A stretch of DNA of 64,000 bases. Source: Arenicola marina (lineage: Eukaryota > Annelida > Polychaeta > Arenicolidae). The position numbers were made by a program, and so were the translations under genes. The notes beneath the pieces are model-generated. The model searched no databases. It was given only the letters and a program-made list of their open reading frames with translations, and was not told the origin of the DNA. Positions within the stretch are counted from its first letter, which is position 1, and each line of letters starts with the position of its first letter. The stretch spans positions 34,342,254 to 34,406,253 of the forward strand of contig OZ025260.1 in NCBI GenBank assembly GCA_964019135.1, in the 5' to 3' direction. Below are positions 48,501 to 59,300 of this stretch, one piece after another.

Positions 48501-48532
48501 CCTCGCAGTCCCTCAACAGTGGCTTCTCTTAG
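27596..48532 (+). CDS. PAN3: PAN3, PAN2-PAN3 deadenylase adaptor subunit, complete, 18 exons
   Basis: Pseudokinase adaptor that recruits the PAN2 nuclease to poly(A)-binding protein for cytoplasmic mRNA deadenylation (family knowledge). Exons: 27596-27767, 30100-30182, 30463-30654, 31021-31183, 31530-31678, 31984-32049, 32530-32634, 32951-33008, 33386-33541, 33970-34095, 36900-37088, 37429-37579, 38768-38855, 39209-39348, 45059-45188, 45727-45791, 46511-46649, 48371-48532. All phases close: 777 aa. Visible parts: CCCH zinc finger C14-X8-C23-X5-C29-X3-H33; PAM2-like [12 protein letters not shown] 150-161; pseudokinase from about 340, with YCLRRIHG 375-382, a degenerate catalytic loop [10 protein letters not shown] 522-531 (not HRD) and NCVGIFD 541-547 in place of DFG; a coiled-coil segment near 650-680; and the C-terminal knob ending LNSGFS. 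A histidine-rich insert lies at 455-471. The exon 12 acceptor lacks a clear pyrimidine tract and could be 3 bases later. Exon 2 rests on phase and splice sites more than on conservation. Confidence 0.94.
27768..30099 (+). other. PAN3 intron 1, mostly unique sequence
   Basis: AT-rich intron. A diverged direct duplication of about 50 bp (GGGTGTAGAGC... GATATTCATGC) occurs at 28579-28630 and 28689-28740. No embedded gene is recognised. Confidence 0.5.
31998..32340 (+). repeat. 53-bp repeat copying PAN3 exon 6 end and its 5' splice site
   Basis: The last 26 bases of exon 6 (ACATTGAGACC...GGGAGTG) plus the donor GTAAGTGACG and 17 intron bases are repeated. Donors occur at about 32050, 32103, 32156, 32209, 32262 and 32315; the first is the annotated one. 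In each extra copy the exon piece is preceded by GATATGTTAG, an AG that could act as a weak acceptor, so each unit looks like a 26-nt mini-exon. Confidence 0.9.
33225..33400 (+). repeat. Degenerate copies of the PAN3 exon 9 acceptor region
   Basis: TTACCGGTATATTC-like sequence followed by a GCGGGCGGTCGATAA-like sequence occurs at about 33231, 33301 and 33368, a period near 70 bp. The last copy contains the true acceptor (AG at 33384-33385) and the start of exon 9. The earlier two have drifted and are probably old duplicates. Confidence 0.65.
33777..33880 (+). mobile_element. tRNA-derived SINE-like fragment in PAN3 intron 9
   Basis: A tRNA-like head with a B-box match GGTTCGAACCC at about 33845-33855 sits in a region that reads like a degraded tRNA followed by a GGGACGTGG tail. 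It resembles, less closely, the SINE copies at 34861, 58470 and 59480. Confidence 0.4.
34125..34740 (+). repeat. 24-27 bp repeat in PAN3 intron 10, open in the PAN3 frame
   Basis: About 25 units of CTGGTTAATGACGATAATGT with a short variable tail. Most unit lengths are multiples of three, so the reading frame of exon 10 stays open through the array as far as 34742. Confidence 0.9.
34861..35030 (+). mobile_element. tRNA-derived SINE, plus-strand copy
   Basis: A-box-like CCTAGGTCAGTAAGC at 34871 and B-box-like GGGTTCGCGCC near 34914 are followed by a body with CTGGTACCTGCATCTAGAGC and ATTGTCCCGGGAGGCC. The same head and body occur in reverse at 58470-58890 and 59480-59615, so this is a dispersed family. 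Its end near GTGGCCTTAGAC abuts the 35071 transposon. Confidence 0.7.
35071..36689. mobile_element. 1.6-kb long-inverted-repeat DNA transposon with 9-bp target duplication
   Basis: Inverted arms of roughly 330 bp (35071-35400 and 36360-36689), about 95 per cent alike by eye, begin ACAGG(T/C)GCCTCAATCG and flank a G-rich, non-coding middle. The host duplication GGTTCAAGC is present intact on both sides (35062-35070 and 36690-36698). Long arms plus a 9-bp duplication fit a non-autonomous Mutator-like element best; Merlin or P families are alternatives. The frames of about 95 residues in the arms are mirror images of each other and are unlikely to be proteins. It lies inside PAN3 intron 10. Confidence 0.85.
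37665..38460. repeat. 32-bp minisatellite in PAN3 intron 12
   Basis: About 25 units of ACCGCCTCTGGTAGCTTGTA plus GACTC(CG/AC)AACCC. Because 32 is not a multiple of three, open frames appear in several phases on the minus strand; these are not genes. The unit does not resemble the neighbouring exons. Confidence 0.95.
39337..40705 (+). repeat. 44-bp array copying the PAN3 exon 14 end and donor, about 31 units
   Basis: Each unit starts GAACCTCCTGAT, the last bases of exon 14, followed by GTGAGTAC or GTGGGTAC, then CAGCGTGTGACTGTCGTGTTA. The first unit holds the genuine junction (exon ends 39348). A GT/G-rich stretch and a final partial unit follow at 40703-40830. Confidence 0.97.
40836..41270 (+). 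mobile_element. Two tRNA-like SINE heads just before the 65-bp array
   Basis: GGTTGCGGGTTCAATCCCC near 40868 and GACGGGTTCGAACCC near 41167 are B-box-like and sit in tRNA-like contexts, each followed by a tail ending GGTGGCCTAAAAC (41080 and 41260). The second head reads CAGTTACCGCCTGAGCAGTG, then CCGACCGG, and strongly resembles the 65-bp repeat unit that follows. Confidence 0.5.
41285..45058 (+). repeat. 65-bp array copying the PAN3 exon 15 acceptor, about 58 units
   Basis: Unit: CTACCTGCTGAGCAATACCA, then ACCGTGTACAGGTTCAAACC, TAACCTCTGTATCGGTCCTT and CCCAG. The last unit runs directly into the genuine exon 15, which starts CTACCTGCTGAGCAGC at 45059. Every unit therefore carries the true acceptor, its pyrimidine tract, a CTAAC branch-site-like motif about 22 bases upstream and the first 14 exon bases. 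Blocks of 17 units (1104 bp, marked by one 64-bp unit and by CTGATCAAT and CTTAGCAAT variants) are duplicated at 42744 and 43848. Confidence 0.97.
46620..48260 (+). repeat. 30-bp array copying the PAN3 exon 17 end and donor, about 53 units
   Basis: Unit: GTAAGGTCATGCCCCCAGTG plus CCTTAACAAG. The genuine exon 17 ends CCTTAACAAG at 46649 followed by GTAAGGTCATG, so each unit contains the last 10 exon bases and a strong donor AAG/GTAAGG. A CCCCCAG preceding the exon-like bases could also serve as an acceptor. Higher-order blocks recur (CGCCCCAGGGCCTTAAC at about 46806, 47088, 47526 and 47883). Confidence 0.97.
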
Positions 48533-48840
48533 TCACCCGGCCTGAGCGGCCCGGGGGGGGGGGACACTCCTGGTTCCTGGCCTCAGGCCTTCTCGTAGTC
48601 ACCCGGCCTGAGCGGCCCGGTGGGGGGACACTCCTGGTTCCTGGCCTCAGGCCTTCTCGTAGTCACCCGGCCTGAGCGGCCCGGTGGGGGGACACTCCTG
48701 GTTCCTGGCCTCAGGCCTTCTCGTAGTCACCCAGCCTGAGCGGCCCGGGGCGGGGACACTTCTAGTTCCTGGCCTCAGGCCTATTCGTAGTCACCCGGCC
48801 TGAGCGGCCCTGGGCAGGGACACTTCTAATTCCTGGGCCG
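48515..48840 (+). repeat. 64-66 bp repeat copying the PAN3 stop codon region
   Basis: CTTCTC(T/G)TAGTCACCCGGCCTG occurs at about 48525, 48591, 48655, 48719 and 48783. The first copy contains the real TAG stop (48530-48532); the rest lie in the 3' UTR. Confidence 0.85.
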
Positions 48841-49718
48841 CGTAGCCACCCGGGCTGGGCGGGCCGGGGACACTCCTGGACTCAGGCCTCAGCTCCGGCC
48901 CTTGTGTGTGTGCGCATGCGTTGACCGTGATGACATGGGTGGCTGGGACTTCTCCGTGAGTTTCTCCCCCACAGACCCCAGGTTAGGCGCTTACCCAGCG
49001 GAGCCTCATCGCCGGTGTGACGTCACGTAGCCCGTGCGTCCCGCTAGGGGGAGCTCGGGCCCGTGTTAGCGTCTGTGAGCCGGTCCTGTGTGGAGTTGTA
49101 CGGCCAAAAGACCCCGAAGTAGCCGCGGGGAAAGTGGGCGGGGGCGATATTGGTTTCCGTGGCAATCGTTATGAGGTCCTGCCGTGCACACTGTCTTTTT
49201 GGATGTGAAATCAGACAGTTCATTTTTATTTAAACTCGTCGATTACTTACTTCACTGAGTGATAAAAAGAGGGCCCTTCTGTTATGTACATAACAAACAA
49301 ACAAGCCAACATACGAGGAATGCTATACTGCCGCATGTGCGGAAGTCTACTGTTTTATGGCAGGTTGTGGTAGTGGCTGTAACGTATCGTGCAGAACAGA
49401 GTGGTAAATAATATTATCCTCTTTACTCTTTAGCAGTGTGTGTGTGGGGGAGTGCGGGGGGGGGGGTGGGTGTCTCGCTGGCTCTGTTCACTAATTCCTG
49501 CCAAGACTGTTTCAAGTATTTTAACACTGTTTGACAAACCAACGAGAAGCTCTCTGCACTTGAACCCCAGAGATATTGCCAGAGGGTTGTCCTCGGCGCG
49601 TGTGTGTAGGGTATACGGGGCTAGCGCTAGTGGCGTGGCGTGGCGTGGCGTGGTGCCGGGGTGGAAATAGTGGAGAAGAATTGCTCAAGCAAACGGTAGA
49701 TATATGATATCCTACTGC

Positions 49719-49724
49719 ATTAAA
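49719..49724 (+). terminator. Possible PAN3 poly(A) signal
   Basis: ATTAAA about 1.2 kb after the stop, the first recognisable variant signal downstream. An AATAAA cluster at about 53285-53310 is a distal alternative. Neither can be confirmed from sequence alone. Confidence 0.25.
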
Positions 49725-50106
49725 CGCTCGGAGGCCTTTTTGTTACAAAAGAAATATTGGTTGTACGGACCGCGCGTTTGTTGTGTGTGGGAACCACGCG
49801 ATGGCGCCACTGTAGGGACAAGTTGACACGGAACGGTAGAACCGCTGCCCCCCCCCCCCCTCAACCCCCCCCCCCTCCCTCTTCGCACCGCCCCTGTCCC
49901 GTCTGTCTTCTCACCCTTAAACTGTCCCCTCCTCCTTGGTAGAGGAGACCTCGGTGTGATTGTATGATGGCTTATTTCATTCCTTCATTTCTCGTTGTAT
50001 CAGTCCATTCGTCCTTTTATCCATCTGTCGACGCGCCATTTTGTTGCGTTCTCGCACTTGTATAAAATCTGCAACCTCCTGTGGCTAATCGAAGTGGGCG
50101 TTCCGT

Positions 50107-50145
50107 AGGGAGAGGAGGGGAGGGGAGGGGACCGGAGGGTGGGGT
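50107..50145 (+). other. G-quadruplex-forming motif
   Basis: Successive GGGG runs separated by single A (GAGGGGAGGGGAGGGGAC), followed by GGAGGGTGGGG, satisfy the usual G4 pattern on the plus strand. Confidence 0.5.
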
Positions 50146-52379
50146 CTCACAGTAGTGTGACTGTTGGCAACGACGACTCTTTGAGGGCGGTGACAACGTG
50201 TCTTCGAAGTGAAAGGCAGCTGCAGTGATAGTTTACCGTGTGTGTGTGAAAGTGAATGAAACAACATTGACTTGAACCAGGTTGCCATCTGGTGTGTACT
50301 AGATTACACACCACGTATAGTGTGGGTATCTACACACCTGTAAGGTATGGCCCCCTCACTCAGCGTCAGCCCCCGCCCCCTCGGCACTCCCTCCCGATGG
50401 CTGGTCCTGAGTACGATGTGGTGACTACATCGCCTGCCCACGTGTGGGAAATCCCATGTCCGGCCACAAACAAGAATATCTGGTGTCCATGGAGAGGTGG
50501 TGACGGGTGTGGGTGGGACGACTATATCAAACTGCTACCGCTAGAGGGCGTAGTCTGGAAGTCTCAATGTAGGCTTTGATCAGTCATCCGACGTGTTGCA
50601 CCTATTATCGCCCTGTTGGTCAGATCACCAAATCCTATTTCCGGGCCGTTTTTAGGCTTCTTATTTATTTATCAAACAGTGTCTTTTATTGCTAGCTGCG
50701 GGTGAAGTCGGAATATAACGCGGCTGAAATTGTCGGAAGTTAACCAGTTTTCCGTGTTTTAGTTTTTGGCCTATCAGAATATTGAACCAAACACCGTCGA
50801 TACGACTTGATTTGACCTGTTTGTTTTCTAACAATCGTGCAGAACTTGTTCATTTGGTTAAATCGTTGAGGAGAAGGGAAGCAAAAGTTGTATGCTTGAG
50901 ATGCATGTTGAATGGTCTTAGTCCATCGAATGTTGTTGGTATTTTACACAAGGCACACACTACCCACTTCAGTATCGCAATTAGAAAGGCAGCAGAATGA
51001 AATGGTGCATTAGGTAGATATCCTCCTCACAAATCGCGGGTGTGCACTTTCAATACCGAGAAAAATGATACGAAACTGAGAAGATATATCGTGTCCATGA
51101 CTGTATGAGTTACGAATGAGGAGGACTCAGCGAGGGAGGGAGGAGCAGGCAGTCCGGGTGTCGTCGTTGCATTTATGAACTATTACTGGCCGTTTTCCGG
51201 GACTGGAATGCGGATTTTCACGTTGACTCCGGCGGTGAGAATGGAAGGTACAGAGGTATCGGAGCATTACTGTGCTTCAGCTTATTGGCAGCATTTCGTC
51301 GGAGGTGTAGTAACTTGACATTGAATAGTTTTCTCATTTTTGTTTGTCTGAATCACGTCGATCCTGCGTGACTATTATCATTATAGGGGTTGATTCGCTG
51401 TTGTTTTGTCTGAATACGAAGGTCCGGTGAAGCGGAAATAGGAGGACAAAGAACATTTACCGTGTTAAAGGGTCAAGTGACGTCACCGATTGGATATATA
51501 TGTATATATATATCTATATAAATAGTATCCAGCACCTTGTACAAAACAGTTCTTTGCAAGCTCTTACTATTATTATTCCATCGAGCGGTTTTTATCATGG
51601 AAGACGGAGGTGCACTTCAGCTATAGCGCTCTGTACATTGTGCCTATATAGTACGTTATAAAGTATAGGCGTCGTTACATGTATAATACGGTAATCTGGC
51701 AGCAGCAGTGGGGTGGCCTCTCGTCTAGGGTGTCGCTAAATTGTATAGGGCCGGCTGGTATGACGCCCGGGCGTCGCGTGACCTCACTAACGGATGACGT
51801 CATCAATATTGGTCTACGCGTAGGCCGCTGGTATATCGTGCCACGCCGCGGTGTGGTGTGACGTCATAATATGGTGTGACATGATGTGGTGTAACGTCAT
51901 GTGGCGTAACGTTATTATATGGTGTGACGTCATGATGCCTGTACTCCCAAGTCGTCACGGGGTCGAAGGACGTCCCATTGTGACGTCACTGTTTTCTGTG
52001 CTGAAATGTTGTTAACTTAGTTACCACGTGAAAGATGATATGACGTTGACAGTTAAGGCGCCGCAGTACAACCAGGTTGCTTGGCCCTTCTTAACCACTC
52101 CTATTCCGGATTCAGTCCTAGTCCCAAGTAACCACAGGAAGTTGACCCAGAAACTGATAATTTATGGCCATATTATCACACAATTCTCGAGGGACCTATC
52201 TCAATTTTGTGCATTTCATTACATTAAATTGTTAAAATCTTTAAAGAGGCGAGATGTTATATATTAAAAGAGAAGGGAGCTGTTTTTTCAACCTAAATAG
52301 ATAAAACTTGCAGGGCCGAAACTAGACGCGTGTACCTTAATCAATTCGGACCCCAAAAAGACCTACTAGCCCTCGTCAC

Positions 52380-52545
52380 TGGTTTCGTCATCCCTTGAGG
52401 GTTTGTCATCCCTTTAGGGTTTGTCATCCCTTTAGGGTTTGTCATCCCTTGAGGGTTTGTCATCCCTTTAGGGTTTGTCATCCCTTGAGGGTTTGTCATC
52501 CCTTTAGGGTTTGTCATCCCTTTAGGGTTTGTCATCCCTTGAGAA
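52380..52545. repeat. 18-bp tandem repeat
   Basis: About nine units of GGGTTTGTCATCCCTTTA with a TTGA variant. Non-coding spacer. Confidence 0.9.
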
Positions 52546-54769
52546 ACCCATCTGTTCTGTCCGACAATACATAGCCTGCTCATAAAGCGGGCCTCGTTAT
52601 AAGTAAGACTCACGACGCAGACGACATCGTTGGTCCTGAATTCCCGGTTTCACCATAACCTGTCGATAGATAACGTCACGACTATATAACGTCACGACAC
52701 GACTATATAACGTCACGACTATATAACGTCACGACTGTGCCACGAGACGGAAACAGACGAGGGAGCCAACTTTATTTTTGTCCATGTTATCTTTTGTATA
52801 TATAAATATTTATAAATAATGGATCGCCAAATTCTTCCGTGGCTTGTGGACTGCACTTCCTTATCTGATGACATTGTTCACTCACTCCTCAAAGCCTCGC
52901 GGGACATGTATTGGTCCTCTTTAACCTTCACGTGCACAAAAGTGGCATGAAACATCAATATTTCATTTCTCATAACAGGATCAGTATTCTATAAGTCCAC
53001 TGAGCGAGCCACGTGGGCCATTTTTGTTGCGATTACCACAGTGTTCACCATTTCTGGGCCAGTTTCATAATTATTCCGATGTGACCCGTTAGCCAAAGCT
53101 GGAATCCGACAGGTGCGCTGTTATACAATGTACGTACGAATCACTTTTATCGTCCACCACTTCTTCCCAATTCACTGAGAATACATGGCGACTGCAGTTT
53201 ATTTATTTACTAGAAGGATTGATATATTCCGTGAGTGCCACATAAGACTCGGAATGAAGAATTTTCATCACAAACATTATTGTTTATAATAAAAATAAAT
53301 AAATAAATGTCGGATTCTTGACTGAGTGATAAAAAAAAACTCGCCAGAAGTGAAAATAAATGTGAATGTTGATTGACACCTGACCGGGTCCATGCCGTGA
53401 AATAATAGAAATAATAATAATAACGAGAAAAAAAAATCATATAAATTGAAAACAAGACAAAAGGTTCACTGACGAAGGGTACTTGGGCCTATTTTGGTCT
53501 CTGGAGACACAAGACAGGCAGTCCTGCATTGTATCCAACCCCGTTGTACTGGTGCTATCTTTTATCAAATAAAGGTAACGTCAGTTAAAGAGTGTTGTTG
53601 TTTGTCATGGGGTCCATGTGAATGGTCAAGAGGTAGCGGTCACTTGGTGACCAGGAGGTTGCGAAGGACCAAGGGATATGTTCGCAAGATGAACACGGGA
53701 GTATCTTTTTATCGAAGTCCTTAAATTGGTATTAGGAACCGTTTCACGTCGAATCAGTTTGTGTGAAACCATTTACCACAAAGCATAATCTATACAACTA
53801 TAAATGGAAGAATAATTTACATTCCGCCGAAAAATGTCTTTATATATTTTTTTTCTCCGTATAAAAAAAATGTATGCGTTATCATTTCTATGCGGCAGTA
53901 TCTTCGAATTTTAATGATTACATACACAAGCAAGCCACACAGGATCCTCTGAAGTCCATCTTCCGTGTAAAGCTCCACTAAGTATTGGAAGTACCAGGCG
54001 TGCGTAACACGTGGGCTATGGTACGCGATAAAACAAAGCTAGAGAAACCCAGGATGTCTACTATCTGTATCAATTGCACTGCGTGTTTAACGCGTCAGCT
54101 TTAGAAAAAAAAATTCTTAGCATGAACGATCCGCCAATCCCACTCATTATCTTTTATCGACATGCTTTTATTTGTCGAGATATTCTTACAATTGAAACGC
54201 TGGTCTTCAGTTTTGTTACATGTACATTCATACGAATTTATCAGAAATTACTATTTATTTCAGACCCACACGAAGTGTGTCGTTATTTAATAATCTTGAT
54301 AATGAAGGTTCTAATACAAATACCTCGATAAACGTTACAAAGGCCCTACAAATATCCGTTTTTCGCTGGCCTCGCAGCTATAGAGTCCATTCTATCGAGA
54401 TGTACCAAAGGATAATCTTAAGGTCTAGAGCGGGTTTTTCTTTTTTCTCTAGATAAGTATCCTGTATGGATCTATCAAACATATATTTTTGCCCTATCCA
54501 AAGGGCACGTGGTGGATGTATATTATCCCCTACCAACAGGTGTAGCATATATACCTCGCGGATCGACTGCAAGATGATACGCAAATACGATCAGAAAAAT
54601 TTCAACATATGTTCACTTTATGTGAAAAGTAGAACGTTGTTTTGGCATATACTGTATCCGTTATTAACGACCACTCTCGATATTCCAGTCCCCACTCCTT
54701 GCGCCCTCCATCCAGCTCCGATCACGCGGGATACAATTTCTGACAAACCGGATCGTAATTGCTTCAAAA

Positions 54770-55075
54770 CAACAGCCGTGACGTCATTCTCTTGTCGAAC
54801 CGTCCCTCAGACACGTGACGTCATTCTCTTGTCGAACCGTCCCTCAGACACGTGACGTCATTCTCTTGTCTAACCGCCCATCAAGCACGTGACATCCAGC
54901 CATGACGTCATTCTCTTGTCTAACCGCCCCTCAGACACGTTCCATCTAGCCGTGACGTCATTCTCTTGTCTAACCACCCCTCACAAACGAAACATCGAGC
55001 CGAGACGTCATTTTCTTGTCTAACCGCCCCTCAGAAACGAGACATCGAGCCGAGACGTCATTCTCTTGTCTGACT
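54770..55075. repeat. Tandem repeat carrying CRE-like sites
   Basis: About six units of 40-60 bp containing GACGTCATTCTCTTGTC and CCGCCCCTCAGACAC. Four copies preserve TGACGTCA, the palindromic cAMP-response element, and two have CACGTGACGTCA, an E-box overlapping a CRE. Whether it is used is unknown. Confidence 0.75.
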
Positions 55076-56139
55076 TTGATAACAGAATCAGACAAACACA
55101 GTTCACTCAAGAGAACGGTTTTCTTCTCTTCATGATTGATAAAATATATGTTTTTTACAAAAACATAACAATCATTAACATTCCGATACCTGAATGTAGA
55201 GTTTCTTAGCCTTTTCTGAAAATAAGCATATTACCAATAACGCCCAAGGCATATTAACAATGGAATATCTCCATAGGATACTTCGCCCGACCGGCACAAT
55301 TAGTGTATAGACTGGGTTTATTAGAAACTCATTACTTAGCGACACGTCAATGTTTCCATGCCACTAGTTATAATTACAGTAATCCTTAATTTCTCCAAAC
55401 TTCGTCTTATCGTCAAGATAACAGCAACGTAAAGTGTTTTCCCTAGTTGTTGCTTTAAGCAACGCTTCTGATTACTTAATAATTTATTAATCATCCAACG
55501 TGACGAAAATATTGGACGCGTTTACATTGACGATACACACAAAAAAAGACCTCGACTAGTCTAGCAATACAATATGCCCCATAGGCTGTTTGTAGGATAA
55601 CAAAAACAATAATTATTAAAAGAAAAGATCAATCGCAATATATCACTCTTTTTAATAGCACAAGATTTGGCGGTAAATTCAGCTCCAGTACCATGGTATC
55701 CGTATAATCTCCATATGCTGAAATCAGTCTCGACCATAAGGCGCTACACGTAAATCCTACACTGCCGGACATTTTCACAGTTAACTTTAACTACGTCACT
55801 CAAGCAATAAAAGAAGAACTACTACAGATGGCTTGCTGCCACAAAACATTGAAACATCTTAATCGCTGCAGAAACGGACATAATTAACTTCACAGCGAGG
55901 CTAAAACATAAATATAATTCGCCAACGATCAATGATGGGAGGTTCCAAGACGCTGTGCTGCAGCAGTAGGAGATCATACAGAACACAATAAGTAGTCCGA
56001 CAGACAAACGCACATCCAAAGACGTTCTTCGTAAGCGCGTATTGTAGATTAACCCTCCAGCCACTCTTGCGCCACTAAGTACATATCGAAGTGATCCTTA
56101 CATAACATAATGTCAACAGAGTGTAAAGTAGCGCGCCAC

Positions 56140-56295
56140 CTTGTGCGTTTTGATAGGTCATGACGCGTATTATTAAGTGCTCCGTTCGGTGACTTTACCA
56201 GACGTCAGAGCAAATAACATTGTGCATAAAACGACCAATGACATGACGCGTATTATTAAAATGTTCGGGGAGTTATGACGTCAGATTAAATGGCA
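56140..56295. repeat. Short imperfect direct duplication downstream of ADCK2
   Basis: CATGACGCGTATTATTAA occurs at about 56159 and 56244, with GACGTCAGA(G/T) about 40 bases after each. The two arms are about 85 bp apart. Confidence 0.55.
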
Positions 56296-56398
56296 TTTGC
56301 CTCACATCCCTGTGAACTCGCGTAGTAACTGAGTAACACGCAGTAAATAATGTCAAAAATAATATTTCTTAATTTAACTTAACTGATACGAGATGAGG

Positions 56399-59300
56399 TT
56401 ATGACAATAGGATGGGCTTGGCTCGCGCCAGGAGGTCCAGTTCTGGATCCAGGGACCGGCCTAGGCCCTCCAGGACGTAAATAGCGATCAGGACCGAAGC
56501 GAAGTTGCTCTCCATCTTCACGCGGTGCCGGCACAAGCAACGGAAGACTTTAGACAGCAGCTCGCCCGCATGGATCTGGTTGGGTCGGGGGTTGCGGGAG
56601 CATGGCGTGTACGGGTGTATGTGTGTGTGTGGGGGGGGGGGGGGGGGGGGGGCAGGAGGATGGGGGTTAAAGGGTGGCAGATCAAGTACAATCAAATTAG
56701 CTCAATCTAAAAATATACATATATAACTATACCTTCCATTATGATGGAAAGAAGTTAATTAAAAAAAAAATTATATAAATCTTAATAAATTATATCCATA
56801 CAAATATAAATAAACAAGATGATTGAATAATACATAAGATAATCGTACACATTTTAGTTTGTTATCTTATACACTCTTCTTATCTCGCGTTAATTTATTA
56901 TAATGTCGCAGTTGGAATATGATTGCGTGGTCAGACCCGCTGTCGTCGTTATACATCTGATGTAAAAGGCCATCTTAAACCAAACCCACGGGTCATGTGA
57001 GTTCTTTTCGAGTACCGGACATCGTTACGGACGGACCAAACACCCACGTGGTCCCAAGAGAGCGCCGATCCTACCTTTCCCAGCTTGATGGTTTGCTGTC
57101 TCGCCTCCATGACGACTTCGCTCAAATCCTTCTTAAACGCAGTCACATCCTTACACTCATTGTAGCGCGAATGCTTCAACATCAGTTCAGCAACTTGATC
57201 ACCCTGGCGGACAAAACGTACATTAAAGGAACCACACAAAAAGAAAAGGAAATCAAATCCCTATTCAATTGCCGATGCATTAAAACTGCGTAATCGACTA
57301 CAATCTACACGTACTTGTTCAGCAGCATAACGTGTTCTTCGCCTGCATAGTCAGATACTGTTAGCGACCACCTCGATCGGGCTGGCGAATAAGACCGCCA
57401 CTAGCGGGTCCCGCCTGACGCGCGTCACACACGTTCTTGTGAATCGCTCCACTCCACTGCAGCTCCACCCTGGCTCCGCCCCACTCTACCCCGTCCGCCC
57501 CCGCCTCACCCTACCCGTCCGCCCCCGCCCCACCCCACCCCACACACCTCTCCTATGATGACGGCCGTGAAAACGGCCTTGAAGTTCTCGAGGTCGCGGT
57601 CGCCGAGCGTGGCCGTCATGCCGGTGTCCAGGAAGATTAGGCGCAGCGGACACTCCACCTCCTTCACGTTGACGATCACAGTGTCACAGATGTCAACCAG
57701 CATCAGCTTGCTCTCCTCCTGAATAATGGAGGGGGGGGGGGGGGTGAACCATGGCAACGGTTAGCGGGGTGTTGGAGTGGGGAGGGGGTCACTGTCACAG
57801 CTTGCTCTCCTCCTGAATGATGGGGGGGGGCGATGCCACATTATTCAGTGGGGGGGGGGGGGGGGGTGCTAGTCCTACCAGCCGCTACATGTGTCACGAT
57901 GAATATCCTGATGTTTTATATATCAGTCCTCTTCTGTTGCTTCATTCTACTTTTCGTTACACAGCGATCACTTAATGTATATCGTACTAACACAGGTTTA
58001 TTCAAAGATATAATTTTGATTGAACAATATTTGTTTGTTATTTACATTTACAACACACGACACATTTACAATACGGATTGTTGTTGAGTCACCTGTGGTA
58101 GGTAGTCACTAGCATTCTGCACGAGTATGTTGCCAGGGTGTAAATCTCCATGAACGAAGTTGTCAACAAATATCTGAAAATTAAATAAATGTTAGTACAA
58201 TTTGTCAATATATATATATGCATGTACGCTCTTGCAACCGTTCTATACCTCAAAGTCCAGCGTGTTATATAAGTACTTATGCCTTCCAAATGTGCCAATA
58301 CGGATGTATTTCCAGCTGGCATGTTTCAGACATTTCTTTGCTGTTTTAGTGTTCACGGATGGAACGAACCTTGACATGAAAGGATGAAACCGACCAGACA
58401 GAGGTTTGTCTTGACACGACCTCTCGATCACTCATTAATAGCGAGCATGTATTTATACACACTAAAAGCTGATGAAATTAATGAAACATTGGGGTTTTAG
58501 GCCGCTTTTGAGTCAACGAAGAGAAAATTGGGCCATGAAACCTCCCGAGACAATGACATGGGGCTACATGAAATTTGCCCCAGATGCAGGTGCCAGGATT
58601 CGAACCCACGACCTCTCGATCTGCAGCTCAGCCTGCTTACCCACTGAGCTAGGGAGGCTCTCTGTCAGGGTTCGAACCCACGACCTATTGATGTACAGCT
58701 CAGCCTGCTTACTCACTGAGCTAGGGAGGCTCTCTGTCAGGGTTCGAACCCACGACCTATTGATGTACAGCTCAGCCTGCTTACTCACTGAGCTAGGGAG
58801 GCTCTCTGTCAGGGTTCGAACCCACGACCTATTGATGTACAGCTCAACCTGCTTACCCACTGAGCTAGGGAGGCTCCCCAGCTGCTACAGAACTGAAGCT
58901 GATGACATATATATTCAACCATCAGTACCGACTGGGCCACGAATCGTCCGGAAAGTGGACACGGTCGGCCGACTAGCCACTCAGGCCCTCACCAGAGATT
59001 CGATCCCCTTACCATTTGCAGCAGTGCGTCCACGCCTAGGGCTGCCAGTCGCTCCCTGAGCCCTTCAGGCAGAAGCTCATTCGAGTCCTTCAGGTAGTCC
59101 GATATCATTTCGCCCTCCTGCAAACACAGCAAGCACCCACAAGTACAGTGAACATGTGCTCCCCAAGGCATCTTACATACACACTGACACATGATAATTA
59201 CCGACAGTAAACCAAAAGATAACATTACCAACTATATATCAAGCTATATTTGCGAAGGTCTATGTGTAAAGTGATATATTTTGGACCTAGCAGCGACAAC

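Larger units (their letters stand above)
48841..56398. other. PAN3-ADCK2 intergenic region, no gene recognised
   Basis: The first kilobase is GC-rich and probably includes PAN3 3' UTR. The rest is AT-rich with scattered small repeats: GGCGT repeats near 49634, G-runs at 50107-50145, TGACGTCA-like sites at 51470-51960 and 54770-55070, an 18-bp repeat at 52380-52545 and a short CGTCACGACTATATA repeat at 52670-52735. None of the short open frames shows a known family or usable splice phasing. Confidence 0.5.

Noticed and set aside
57833-58087. Plus-strand frame ending in aromatic and leucine-rich sequence (84 aa)
   Set aside because: It lies antisense in an ADCK2 intron, begins in a poly-G tract and has no family resemblance.
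58600-58877. Cluster of tRNA genes
   Set aside because: A- and B-boxes are good, but the sequences do not fold into full cloverleaves and are joined to a body found elsewhere, so a tRNA-derived SINE fits better.
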